From: Planctomycetota bacterium
GTDB taxonomy: Bacteria; Planctomycetota; Planctomycetia; Pirellulales; Pirellulaceae
Reading direction: 5' to 3'
Length of the DNA stretch: 35,054 nt
Assembly (NCBI GenBank): GCA_026692885.1
Contig: JAPLNJ010001159.1
Location: 1-35,054 of the forward strand
The notes under the pieces were generated by a model. That model saw only the letters and a list, made by a program, of their open reading frames with translations, was not told the DNA's origin and made no database searches. This document shows positions 1 through 7,249 of the stretch, piece after piece. Position 1 is the stretch's first letter, and every line of letters begins with the position of its first letter. A program made the translations under genes and the position numbers.

Positions 1-398
1 ATGATCCGCTGCTAGCGTTTCTTGCAACGTTACGATCAAGGCCCTATCGACAAGATAGCAGCCTACCCAGTTTACGGAATCGGCAAAATAGTTGCAGCCC
101 GCATTTTTTGCAGACGAAATTATTCGTAGCCCAGACTTCTTCTCGTCCCGCTCTCATCCTGCCAGTGGCACCTGGCGGCAACACCACCTGTGCGATCATC
201 GGCCGACGCTTGCACCATGCGGAAAGAAATCTGATGCCGTCCGAATGTGTTCAGCATTTGCCACCAAATCGCAGAACGTCCGCCTCACTAGCTGACCGCG
301 GTGGAGTACGGAACACTGGCGTTTGCGGTCATTCGGCTGTCGGATTTCAAATTCTGAATTTCAGATTTCGTGACGGCAGGACTGCGTCAGGATTCGCC
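1..398. other. Upstream region without a convincing gene
   Basis: No credible coding region was found before the TPR gene. An open frame runs through here in phase with the TPR gene from 108, but its translation is compositionally poor until the hydrophobic segment that starts near 393, so I read it as leader DNA. Positions 349-370 hold an AT-rich stretch unlike the surrounding GC-rich DNA, where a promoter could lie, but no clear -35/-10 pair can be assigned. Confidence 0.4.
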
Positions 399-956
399 GT
401 GGCCGTCGTGCTCGCCGTAGCCATGCTGGCCGTAGCCATCGGCAGTGCGGCAGAACCGGCTCAGTGGATGGTCAGTGACGAATCCCCAATTCGCTGGGTG
501 GCAGATTCTGGCCCCGGGGAAACGGTCCGCGAGCCATTCCGCCGGTCATACGCATTCGAAACCGCCAAGGACTATCGGCAGGCCATCGAAGCTCTGGAAC
601 CCCTGCTGGACCGTGTCGACCAGCAGTACCTGGTCAGCTTGCGGCTGGGTTGGCTGTACTATTTGAGCGGCGACTACCAGAATTCCGGCAGCTACTATCA
701 TGCGGCCATCCAGGCGGCACCGGCGGCGACCGAACCGCGCGTGGGTTACTTGTTGCCCTTGCTGGCCGAGCAGCAATACGGCGAGGCGGAGACTATCGCG
801 AGGCAAGTGCTGGAACTCGATTCGGCGAATTACTACGCCAACCTGCGACTCGCGTATGCCCTCCGACTGCAGGGCCAACTGCCCGCAGCCGAACGGATCG
901 CTATCTGGCCCAGGAGCGTCGGGCAGAAGCCCGGCAGCTGTTCGAAGAAATCGTGA
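399..956 (+). CDS. TPR protein, 5' part of a frame-disrupted outer-membrane gene
   Basis: This is the N-terminal half of a gene that continues in another frame at about 899. It opens with a hydrophobic segment (AVAVVLAVAMLAVAIGSAAEP) that reads as a signal peptide ending near Ala-Ala-Glu, so the product should be exported. At least two to three TPR units follow: one around QQYLVSLRLGWLYYLSGDY, one around VGYLLPLLAEQQYGEAE, and one starting ANLRLAYALRLQGQLPAAER. After AERI the frame reads into unrelated sequence (IWPRSVGQ...) and stops. The start is uncertain: GTG at 399 or 408, or ATG at 423, would all give a signal peptide, and no strong Shine-Dalgarno decides between them. The ancestral product was probably a TPR domain joined to a C-terminal outer-membrane barrel, similar in layout to YaiO-like proteins. 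The specific function is unknown. Confidence 0.55.
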   Translation: MAVVLAVAMLAVAIGSAAEPAQWMVSDESPIRWVADSGPGETVREPFRRSYAFETAKDYRQAIEALEPLLDRVDQQYLVSLRLGWLYYLSGDYQNSGSYYHAAIQAAPAATEPRVGYLLPLLAEQQYGEAETIARQVLELDSANYYANLRLAYALRLQGQLPAAERIAIWPRSVGQKPGSCSKKS

Positions 957-1849
957 CGCTCGCGCCGAGCAACGTCTTGGCCCGCCAACAACTCGGTCTG
1001 CCCGACACCGATCTCACCACACCGGATTCCGAGGCGGTGAGCGACGACGGCTGCGGCCTCCGCCCGCTGACCACCAACGTAGCGCCCTACTACGCCTATC
1101 TGGATTACGGCCCGAATTCCATCAAGAGCCACGGCAACATCTGGGGCGTGTATGGCGCGCTATCCGCCCGGAATCTGCTGGAGGCGGACTACGAATACAC
1201 GGACCTGCGTTTCCGCGAGGGTTTTCAACTGGAGCAACACGATTGCACGCTGCTCTATTCCTGCTTCGATTGGCCACATCTAAAGCTGCGGTTGGGCGGG
1301 CACGTTATCGCCAACAACGACCCGCTCAGCAACGGCGCGTGGACCGTGATCACCGGCGCGCATGTCTATCAGACGAATCTCTGGGATATCGGCGTCGACA
1401 CGTACTTCACGCGTTACGACTTTCAGCCTTTGAACAAGAGCATCACGCAGATCACGCCGCACGTCGGCATCCAGCAATTTCCGAACGCCTGCCTGCGGAT
1501 GCGACTTGATCTGCGCGCGTACTACATCAACACGGATCACGAGGTGGCGGGCACGGGGAAGGAAGATTTCTATTCGTTAGAGACCCGTTTGGGCTTGGAT
1601 CGCGACCGGTTTGGATTGGGTGTATTTGGCTGGACCGGCGAGCAGGCGTTTGCCGTGCGGCAGGAGGGCTTTGCTGTCTTCAATTTGAATGAACTGCACA
1701 AGGGTGGTTACGGAGGGGATATCCGTTATCGATTCAGCCCGCATGCGCAAGCCACCGTGCGGATCGCGGACGAGTACTTCACTCAGCTCATGGACTCGGT
1801 CGAGACGCACCGGCTGATGGCGATGGCCATGTGGACCTGGACCTACTGA
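899..1849 (+). pseudogene. Outer-membrane beta-barrel, 3' part of the same disrupted gene
   Basis: In this frame the protein resumes inside a TPR helix (YLAQERRAEARQLFEEIVTLAP) and continues into about 260 residues of alternating polar and aromatic strands such as YYAYLDYG, LEADYEYTDLRF, LDLRAYYIN and FGLGVFGW. It ends in MWTWTY, an aromatic C-terminus typical of outer-membrane barrels recognised by the BAM machinery. The frame itself is open from an ATG at 650, but the translation before about 899 is not TPR-like, so that start is probably not real. Together with the upstream part this looks like one exported TPR-barrel protein of about 480 residues with a frame break near 897-900. TPR register suggests a deletion of about 60 bp rather than a one-base slip. 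Whether the gene is dead or affected by assembly error cannot be told here. Confidence 0.55.
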
Positions 1850-1943
1850 GCCGGAGCCGTCACCTGGTCATCCTCTGCCGCGAAGAGTCGAAGAGTCATC
1901 AGCGGTTGGCTTGAGACAGATTTCACAAACCGCTTTCCTGGCC

Positions 1944-2939
1944 TCAGTTCACGACATTCCGGAGCGGTTGGCCGCTCAAGGCACGGCGACACGCTTCCGC
2001 GGCTTTGACCCGGATGTCCCGCAAGCCTTCCTGGCAGTAGAAGGCGCAATGCGAGTTGATTAGCACCCGATGGTAGGCCGGATGCTGCGGATCTCGCCAA
2101 GCTCGCAACAGTGGTTCACTTTCGTCGGGTGGTTCCTGTTCGAACACGTCGATACCCGCGCCGGCCAGCTGGCCCGACCCGATCGCCTCCGCGACAGCGG
2201 TCGTGTCGACCACTCCGCCGCGGGCCGTGTTGACCAGGTACGCACCGGTCGGCAGCCGCGCGAGTGTATTACGATCGATCAGGTTCCGGGTCTCCGGGGT
2301 CAGCGGACAATGCAGGCTGACCACAAAGGCCTGAGCCAACAATTCGGGCAGGCTTTCGACACGCCGAATCCCCAAGGCTTTGTCGTAGCCATCCGGCTTG
2401 TAGGGATCGTAGAAGGCAACGTCCAGGCCCAGCGATTTCGCCCGCACGGCCGCCGCGGTGCCGATCCGGCCCAGTCCGATGATGGCAAACACCCGGCCTC
2501 GTAGCCGATACAAAGGCGCGGCCGGGACATGGGACCAGGGACACCCGCCCGTGCGCAACCGCGAATTGAGGGTGGCGAGGCCTCGGGTCAGAGCCAGCGT
2601 CATGCCGATCGCCGAGTCAGCCACCTCTTCGCTGCCGTAGTCGGGCACATTGGCCACCGGAATGCCCCGTTGGCGCGCTGCGGCGCCATCGACGTTGTCG
2701 TAGCCGACGCCGCAACGCACGATCAACTGGCAGCGACGCAGCCGCTGGATGGTTCCGGCCGAGAGGCTGAGGCTGTGGTAGAGCATGATCGCGTCGGCGT
2801 CTTCGATGCGGCCCACGAGCTCCTCTTCGCGGTACGCATCCAGGGCCAGCACATCGGCCAGATCGCCGAGGACTTGCTGCTCCGGTTCCAAACCGTCGCA
2901 GATATAGTCGGTGATCAGCACGCGGTATTTGGATGTCAT
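1944..2939 (-). CDS. D-2-hydroxyacid dehydrogenase, CtBP/PGDH-like
   Basis: A 331-residue NAD-dependent 2-hydroxyacid dehydrogenase of the phosphoglycerate dehydrogenase/C-terminal-binding-protein superfamily. The Rossmann fold shows GLGRIG at about residues 155-160 followed by an acidic beta-strand end (FYDPY). The catalytic triad is recognisable as Arg240 (VNTARGGVVD), Glu269 (DVFEQEPP) and His297 (NSHCAFY). The CAFY context after the histidine resembles the aromatic CtBP subgroup rather than SerA, which usually has an ACT domain that is absent here. The start at MTSKYRV is chosen because the upstream in-frame sequence is arginine-rich and unlike the family, and GAGG lies about nine bases before this ATG. 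The substrate is a 2-oxo/2-hydroxy acid that cannot be named from sequence. It converges with the barrel gene and is divergent from the PQQ gene. Confidence 0.9.
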   Translation of the reverse strand: MTSKYRVLITDYICDGLEPEQQVLGDLADVLALDAYREEELVGRIEDADAIMLYHSLSLSAGTIQRLRRCQLIVRCGVGYDNVDGAAARQRGIPVANVPDYGSEEVADSAIGMTLALTRGLATLNSRLRTGGCPWSHVPAAPLYRLRGRVFAIIGLGRIGTAAAVRAKSLGLDVAFYDPYKPDGYDKALGIRRVESLPELLAQAFVVSLHCPLTPETRNLIDRNTLARLPTGAYLVNTARGGVVDTTAVAEAIGSGQLAGAGIDVFEQEPPDESEPLLRAWRDPQHPAYHRVLINSHCAFYCQEGLRDIRVKAAEACRRALSGQPLRNVVN

Positions 2940-3031
2940 CGCCGGATTCCTCACAGGTAGTTGTCGGACAGTATAGCCGTCGCGCGCCCTGCGATGAAGT
3001 GCCCTCGCGCGGAGGGGGGGGCGGCAGTATG

Positions 3032-3099
3032 CTGGCAAGATGCCAGCGGTCTGGTATCATGCGTCGGGACTCTGCGTTGTGACCATCCTCAGGAGGTGA
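3032..3099 (+). promoter_or_regulatory. Putative sigma70-type promoter and strong RBS for the PQQ-propeller gene
   Basis: CTGGCA at 3032-3037 and TATCAT at 3055-3060 are separated by 17 bp, and the -10 is preceded by TGG as in extended -10 promoters. AGGAGGTGA at 3091-3099 is a near-full anti-Shine-Dalgarno match three bases before the ATG at 3103, which fixes the start. The promoter is inferred; the ribosome site is directly visible. Confidence 0.5.
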
Positions 3100-3102
3100 A
3101 AT

Positions 3103-4176
3103 ATGAGAACACGTTTGTTACTGCTCGTCGTCGTGAGCCTCGGCATCATCGCTCTGTCCGCATCCGCGGCGGATTGGCCGCAGTGGCGGGGTCCACAGCG
3201 AAACGGCAGCTCCGCGGAAACCGGTCTGCAACAGGCGTGGCCTCCGGACGGTCCGCGGCTCCTTTGGCAAGTCCAGGACATCGGCCACGGCTACTCAACT
3301 CCCGCCGTAGTTGGCGACCGGCTTTACCTGCTGAGCAATCAGGGCACGGACGATGAATCTGTCAAGGCCTTCGCCGTCGCGGACGGCAAGCCGGTCTGGT
3401 CCAGCCGGATCGGGAAGGTCGGCCCTAACGAAGGGCCACAATACCCCGGAGCCCGCTCAACCCCGACCGTGGACGGCGAGCGGTTGGTGGCCCTCGGTTC
3501 CGATGGGGACCTGGTTTGTCTTGAGACGGCTTCGGGCAAGCTGCGGTGGCAGAAGAACCTCCGCAGCGATTTCGGTGGGCAGCCGGGCAACTGGGCTTAT
3601 GCTGAGTCGCCACTCATCGACGGCGACGCGTTGATCTGCACGCCCGGCGGGAAGGACGCGACGTTGGTAGCGTTGAACAAGCAGACCGGCGAAGTCCTTT
3701 GGAAGTCGGCTCTGGAGAGCGGTGACCAAGCCGCTTATGCGTCGGTGATCATCGTCGATGTGGGCGGCGTCCACCAATACGTCCAATTCCTGCAGAAGGG
3801 TCTCGTGGGTCTCGACGCGAAAACCGGCAAACTCCTCTGGCGTTATGAGAAGACGGCCCAGGGCAGCCCCGCCAACATTCCCACGCCGCTGGCCCACGAT
3901 AGCTTCGTGTACAGCGCCGCCGGCCGTAGCGGCGGCGGCTTGATAAAGCTCACCGCCCAGGCGGCTAAGTTTGCTGCGGAAGAGGTGTATTTCTCGGCGA
4001 AGTTACCGACCAGCATCGGTGGGACGGTGCAGGTCGGCGACTATCTGTACGGCACCAATAGCCAGGGCCTGCTGTGCGTGGAATTCACGACGGGCACCGT
4101 GCAGTGGCAGGAACGCGGGGTGGGTGCCGGCTCGGTGTGCTACGCCGAGGGCGTAACATTGGCTCCGGTCTTCTGA
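3103..4176 (+). CDS. Secreted PQQ-type beta-propeller protein, probably 3'-truncated
   Basis: A 357-residue exported protein. A signal peptide (RTRLLLLVVVSLGIIALSASAA) is followed immediately by DWPQWRGP, the usual start of planctomycete PQQ-like/BamB-like propellers. Repeating blades with the W-x-x-x-G pattern follow: VADGKPVWSSRIG, TASGKLRWQKNL, KQTGEVLWKSAL, AKTGKLLWRYEK and FTTGTVQWQERG. No PQQ-dehydrogenase catalytic residues were recognised, so this is likely a non-enzymatic or carbohydrate/protein-binding propeller in the periplasm. The protein stops as GSVCYAEGVTLAPVF, where I would expect roughly 50-60 more residues forming the last blade and closing strand. The 3' side is a repeat-rich gap, consistent with a lost end. 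The start is set by an excellent ribosome site. Confidence 0.85.
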   Translation: MRTRLLLLVVVSLGIIALSASAADWPQWRGPQRNGSSAETGLQQAWPPDGPRLLWQVQDIGHGYSTPAVVGDRLYLLSNQGTDDESVKAFAVADGKPVWSSRIGKVGPNEGPQYPGARSTPTVDGERLVALGSDGDLVCLETASGKLRWQKNLRSDFGGQPGNWAYAESPLIDGDALICTPGGKDATLVALNKQTGEVLWKSALESGDQAAYASVIIVDVGGVHQYVQFLQKGLVGLDAKTGKLLWRYEKTAQGSPANIPTPLAHDSFVYSAAGRSGGGLIKLTAQAAKFAAEEVYFSAKLPTSIGGTVQVGDYLYGTNSQGLLCVEFTTGTVQWQERGVGAGSVCYAEGVTLAPVF

Positions 4177-4242
4177 CAGGGAAGTTCCACCGCGAGTATT
4201 TCTTGGCGCCCGGTCGCTAAGTGATCCCCGGCAGCATTGAAC

Positions 4243-4325
4243 CCCACGGATGGCACAGCAATACCACGGATCACGCCCAATATGCTTCGCGTTCCCATCC
4301 GTGGTATTGCCCTGCCATCCGTGGG
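4243..4325. repeat. 29-bp inverted repeat, large hairpin
   Basis: The left arm 4243-4271 (starting CCCACGGATGGCA) pairs with the right arm 4297-4325 (ending TGCCATCCGTGGG), with 27 of 29 positions complementary and a 25-bp loop. It could be a MITE-like insertion or a terminator for the propeller gene. There is no U-tract after it, so the mobile-repeat reading is preferred. Confidence 0.75.
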
Positions 4326-4578
4326 CTGCCCTGCTCTCGGCAGACAAGTGTCGTCGATCCAGCCACGACAATCCCGGGTCGATCGCTCGTCCAGTCATGG
4401 TTCGGCTTGCAGCTAGACGACCGTGTGGGGTACATCAAGCGCGCCCCATCCCTTGGTGCATCGTCGCTGGCTGCAAGTGCCGATGCCCAGCGTGCGACCT
4501 CGGCCCGCGCTTGCCGAACGTCGATGTATCACGCACAACCGCCGGCTCGATGCACCCTACGAGCATAATCGCCCCAAG

Positions 4579-4650
4579 TTATCCGGGTTTGCGGGGTTCC
4601 TCGGCATCATGCTGGAACGCGACCCGGCGGCTCAGCAAGTAGTTCGAACC
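4579..4650 (-). pseudogene. Remnant of the original gtrA 3' end
   Basis: Read on the minus strand this encodes GSNYLLSRRVAFQHDAEE followed by PRKPG and a TAA stop (4579-4581). The first 17 residues match residues 181-197 of the gtrA-like protein encoded at 5038-5724 except for two changes. This is most simply the original C-terminus of that gene, separated from it by insertion of the 141-residue gene. It has no start and is not expected to be translated on its own. Confidence 0.7.
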
Positions 4651-4677
4651 TCTGCCATTCATTGATTCGCGGAACCT

Positions 4678-4700
4678 TGCTAGAATGGCATCTGGAGGTG
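4678..4700 (+). promoter_or_regulatory. Putative extended -10 and RBS of ORF141
   Basis: TGCTAGAAT at 4678-4686 fits an extended -10 (TGn + TAGAAT) and GGAGGTG at 4694-4700 lies six bases before the ATG. No good -35 is seen at 17 bp. The leader would be very short. The RBS is convincing; the promoter is tentative. Confidence 0.4.
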
Positions 4701-4706
4701 TGAACC

Positions 4707-5132
4707 ATGCCGATCTTAGAATTGACCGATCAGCAGGTAATTGACTTGGTGAGGCAATTGCCGCCAGGTCGTCAACGATTCGTCTTGAACGAGTTGACGC
4801 CGGAGGTCGCCCAGTCAGAGGAATCGTCGCTTGGCGGCACTGACGCCACTACGGAGCAGCGTTTCCGTGAGTTGGTGCGTCAGTGGAAAGAGGCGACGCA
4901 GTTTCTCTCGTCGGTTACGAGCATGGTGACACACCCGGCCTATCAGCAGATCATCGGTATGGGAAGAGAAGTGCTGCCGTTCGTCTTGGCGGAACTACGC
5001 CGGGAGCCTGACCATTGGTTCTGGGCATTGCAGGCGATCACCCGTGAGAATCCGGTCCGTCCTGCGGACCGTGGTCGTATCCAAGCGATGACTCAGGCTT
5101 GGCTGGACTGGGCGGCATCACATGGTTACTGA
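4707..5132 (+). CDS. Conserved hypothetical protein (WFWALQAIT-type), cassette gene
   Basis: A 141-residue soluble protein with no signal peptide or membrane segment. The N-terminus (ELTDQQVIDLVRQLPPGRQ) resembles small antitoxin-like helices in spacing only. The central part is FRELVRQWKEATQFLSSVTSM, and the C-terminal half carries YQQIIGMGREVLPFVLAEL and DHWFWALQAITRENPV. I recognise this last stretch as a conserved pattern of unnamed proteins in planctomycetes and cyanobacteria, but I know no function. GGAGGTG six bases upstream supports the start. The gene sits between two 50-bp direct repeats, and its last 95 bp are antisense to the 3' end of the gtrA-like gene. This suggests it arrived as a compact cassette with its own expression signals. 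Confidence 0.75.
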   Translation: MPILELTDQQVIDLVRQLPPGRQRFVLNELTPEVAQSEESSLGGTDATTEQRFRELVRQWKEATQFLSSVTSMVTHPAYQQIIGMGREVLPFVLAELRREPDHWFWALQAITRENPVRPADRGRIQAMTQAWLDWAASHGY

Positions 5133-5724
5133 CATCGGAATCGTGCTGGAACACGACCCGGCGGCTCAGCAAGTAGTTCGAACCGGTTCCCGCCACGATG
5201 CCGCAGATAAATGCGAGTTGCCACCAGCGGTCAAAGAAGGCCCCGGCCGTACAGAGACCGACGGAGACCGACACGCTGATCGCCATGCCCAGGAGACACG
5301 ACAAACAGAAGGACAGGTACTGCGGGAGCACCGCTCGCGGACGGGCATCGAAGAAGGTCAGTCGCCGGTTGAGCCAAAAATTCCAGGTCATGGCGACCCA
5401 GATGGCAACGACCCGCGCGGTCGCCAGAATCAGGCATCGCAGCAGACGCGCGGATACCAGCAGCTCCATCCTCGCGGTCGCCAGAGTCAGGCACTGCAGC
5501 AGCAGCGCGGACACCAGCAGATCCACCACCATACCCGTGCTGCCGACGAGTACGAAGTGCAGGGCGCGGACCCAATGTCCGAGCTTGGAGTCGTACAATC
5601 GCTCCAAGTGACGCAAGTAATTGAGCCGCTCGCGCAGCGTCAGCTTGTGGGACGACACGGGCATCGCATCAGCGAGTTCACTGGGTCCGATCTCTCGGCC
5701 CTCGTCACGGTCGGATTTGGTCAT
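5038..5724 (-). CDS. GtrA-like membrane protein with altered C-terminus
   Basis: A 228-residue integral membrane protein of the GtrA family, associated with flipping or transferring lipid-linked sugars for polysaccharide or wall modification. The hallmark is RALHFVLVGSTGMVVDLL (about 53-70), then NFWLNRRLTF (about 115-124), and a last helix ending GSNYLLSRRVVF (181-192), giving four core helices. Residues 69-87 and 88-106 are a tandem duplication encoded by a 57-bp DNA repeat, adding 19 residues between the first and second helices. The 31 residues after about 197 are encoded by DNA antisense to the neighbouring ORF141 and are not family-like, because the original tail lies displaced at 4579-4650. 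The gene overlaps the end of nuoN by 20 bp on the same strand and is probably co-transcribed as the last operon gene. Function may be impaired. Confidence 0.8.
   Translation of the reverse strand: MTKSDRDEGREIGPSELADAMPVSSHKLTLRERLNYLRHLERLYDSKLGHWVRALHFVLVGSTGMVVDLLVSALLLQCLTLATARMELLVSARLLRCLILATARVVAIWVAMTWNFWLNRRLTFFDARPRAVLPQYLSFCLSCLLGMAISVSVSVGLCTAGAFFDRWWQLAFICGIVAGTGSNYLLSRRVVFQHDSDVSNHVMPPSPAKPESSLGYDHGPQDGPDSHG
5416..5529. repeat. 57-bp in-frame tandem duplication in the gtrA-like gene
   Basis: Unit 1 is 5416-5472 and unit 2 is 5473-5529. Over the first 53 bases about 46 match, and the period is exactly 57 bp. On the minus strand the units encode LLVSALLLQCLTLATARME and LLVSARLLRCLILATARVV. 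The divergence between the copies suggests an old duplication. Confidence 0.85.
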
Positions 5725-7249
5725 GGAGGAAACCCGTGGGAGCGGCAGCAGTGGCAGGCGGAGCAGTTGCCTGGCTCCCCGGTTTCAGGCCGTGCACCGA
5801 TTTTAGGAACGGTCCCGGCAACACACCTACGAGAATCGTGAGGACGGCACCCAAGACAGCCACGGTCCAGGCACCACGGCTTCCGGTCGGCTGTACGGGC
5901 CGCGCGCCTTCGCGCATATACATCGCACCCACGATGCGCAGATAGTAGTAAGCGGAAATGGCCGCGTTGATCACGCCGATCACGGCCAACCACAAATAGC
6001 TGGGGGCGTCGCAAGTGACAGCACTGGCAAACAACGCGAGCTTGCCCCAGAAGCCGGCAGTCAGCGGGATCCCCGTCAAGCCGATCATCACGGTCGCCAT
6101 TGCCGCGGCGATGACCGGTTGCGTCCGCGCCAGTCCGGCCAGGTCGTCGACCGTCTCCACTGGTCGAGACCGGCTGTCCAGGTAGGCAATCACGGCGAAC
6201 GCGCCCAGGGTCATGGCCGCGTAGGCGATCAGGTAGAAGCCGACGCTCTCCACGGCGTTGGCCGTCAAGAATCGCTCGCCACCCACGCAGGCTGCGCCGA
6301 CACCGACCAACATATAGCCCGCGTGGGCGATGCCCGAGTAGGCCAAGAGCCGCCGCAGATTGTTCTGCAACAAGCCCATGATATTGCCGACCGTCATGGT
6401 GGCCGCCGCCAAAATCCAGAACAGCGCCGCGGCGTTCGTGCCGAACGATGAGAGCGTAACGTTCGTGCCGAACGATGAGAGCGTGAACACCACGAGCCTC
6501 AACAGGGCGAATATGCCGGCCGCTTTGGGCGCCCAGGCCAGCACGGCCGCGGTCATCGTGGCGGTGCCCTGGTACACGTCCGGGGCATAGAACTGCAGCG
6601 GCACCGCGGCCAGCTTGAAGGCCAATCCGGCCACGATCAACGTCAGCGCCACCAACACGGTGGCGATACCGTCGATGGCGGACGCGGAATCCCGAATCGC
6701 CGAGAAATGCGTGGACCCTACCGCGCCATACAGCAGACTCAAGCCGTACAAGAACAGGGCGGACGAGAAAATGCTCAGGAAGAAGTACTTCCAGGCCGCC
6801 TCCTGCCCGTGGGCGTCCTGCCGAGCCAAGTACAGCAGCACGTAGGTGGGTATGCTGATGAATTCCAGACCCAGGAACAGCACGACCAATTCCTGAGCCT
6901 TCGCCACGAGCATCCCGCCCACCACCACGAGCAACAACGAGGCGCAGTACTCGGCGGCGGTTTCCTTTTCCGGCAAACGGGTGCTGAGCAAGAACAGTGC
7001 CGCACCGGTCAGCAGAGCCAGCGCAGCGCCGAAGCGCGCCAGCGGATCGTTCGACACCGCTGCGGACTCGCCGAGTTGCGGATGCCAGGCGCACATAACC
7101 AGTGTGATCCCGGCGAGCGCCAACGCCGCCAGCGACAGCGCGCACCAGCGCCGCACCGGCCAGTTTACGAACGCGCCGGCGACGTACATCACGCTCGCGC
7201 ACGCAATCAACAGCAGCTCGGGCGAAACGGCCTGCAAGGTGTCCATCAT
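5705..7249 (-). CDS. nuoN: NADH-quinone oxidoreductase subunit N
   Basis: A 514-residue antiporter-like proton-pumping subunit of complex I, in the inner membrane arm. Conserved features visible are the helix-5 glutamate Glu129 (LFLGLEFISIPTYVL), Lys212 in AFKLAAVPLQFYAPDVYQG, the AYSGIAHAGYML segment with His309, and Lys403 in LTAGFWGKLALF. Length is close to the family norm. The start ATG at 7249 overlaps the nuoM stop as ATGA, indicating translational coupling. Residues 256-272 contain a 9-residue tandem duplication (TLSSFGTNV repeated) from a 27-bp DNA repeat, in a loop or helix edge before the helix containing FWILAAATMTVGN. The stop overlaps the gtrA-like start by 20 bp. It is the last nuo gene of the operon. 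Confidence 0.97.
   Translation of the reverse strand: MMDTLQAVSPELLLIACASVMYVAGAFVNWPVRRWCALSLAALALAGITLVMCAWHPQLGESAAVSNDPLARFGAALALLTGAALFLLSTRLPEKETAAEYCASLLLVVVGGMLVAKAQELVVLFLGLEFISIPTYVLLYLARQDAHGQEAAWKYFFLSIFSSALFLYGLSLLYGAVGSTHFSAIRDSASAIDGIATVLVALTLIVAGLAFKLAAVPLQFYAPDVYQGTATMTAAVLAWAPKAAGIFALLRLVVFTLSSFGTNVTLSSFGTNAAALFWILAAATMTVGNIMGLLQNNLRRLLAYSGIAHAGYMLVGVGAACVGGERFLTANAVESVGFYLIAYAAMTLGAFAVIAYLDSRSRPVETVDDLAGLARTQPVIAAAMATVMIGLTGIPLTAGFWGKLALFASAVTCDAPSYLWLAVIGVINAAISAYYYLRIVGAMYMREGARPVQPTGSRGAWTVAVLGAVLTILVGVLPGPFLKSVHGLKPGSQATAPPATAAAPTGFLHDQIRP
6434..6484. repeat. 27-bp in-frame tandem duplication in nuoN
   Basis: The 24-bp string beginning GTTCGTGCCGAACGATGAG occurs identically at 6434-6457 and 6461-6484, giving a 27-bp period (nine codons). 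The copies being identical over 24 bp suggests recent slippage. Confidence 0.9.

Larger units (their letters stand above)
4177..4706. other. Rearranged intergenic region
   Basis: This gap of about 530 bp between the truncated propeller gene and the 141-residue gene has no supported complete gene. It contains a 29-bp inverted repeat (4243-4325), about 250 bp with no recognisable content, a minus-strand remnant of a gtrA-like 3' end (4579-4650) and the putative promoter of the next gene. Short plus-strand open frames here have no domain character. Confidence 0.6.
4601..5184. repeat. 50-bp direct repeats flanking the ORF141 cassette
   Basis: Positions 4601-4650 and 5135-5184 match at 47 of 50 bases, at a spacing of 534 bp. 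The second copy lies inside the gtrA-like coding region and the first is the gtrA remnant. The segment between them (4651-5134) holds exactly one gene with its own putative -10 and ribosome site. At 50 bp the repeat is longer than common transposon target duplications. Confidence 0.8.

Noticed and set aside
885..905. Programmed ribosomal frameshift in the TPR-barrel gene
   Set aside because: No slippery heptamer or downstream pseudoknot is apparent, and TPR phase shows missing residues rather than a pure slip.
4243..4325. Rho-independent terminator for the propeller gene
   Set aside because: The arms are too long, the loop is 25 bp and no T-run follows, so a mobile repeat is more likely.
5135..5184. 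Target-site duplication of an ordinary transposon
   Set aside because: It is 50 bp long with three mismatches and no terminal inverted repeats or transposase lie between the copies; a cassette or duplication-type event is a better description.
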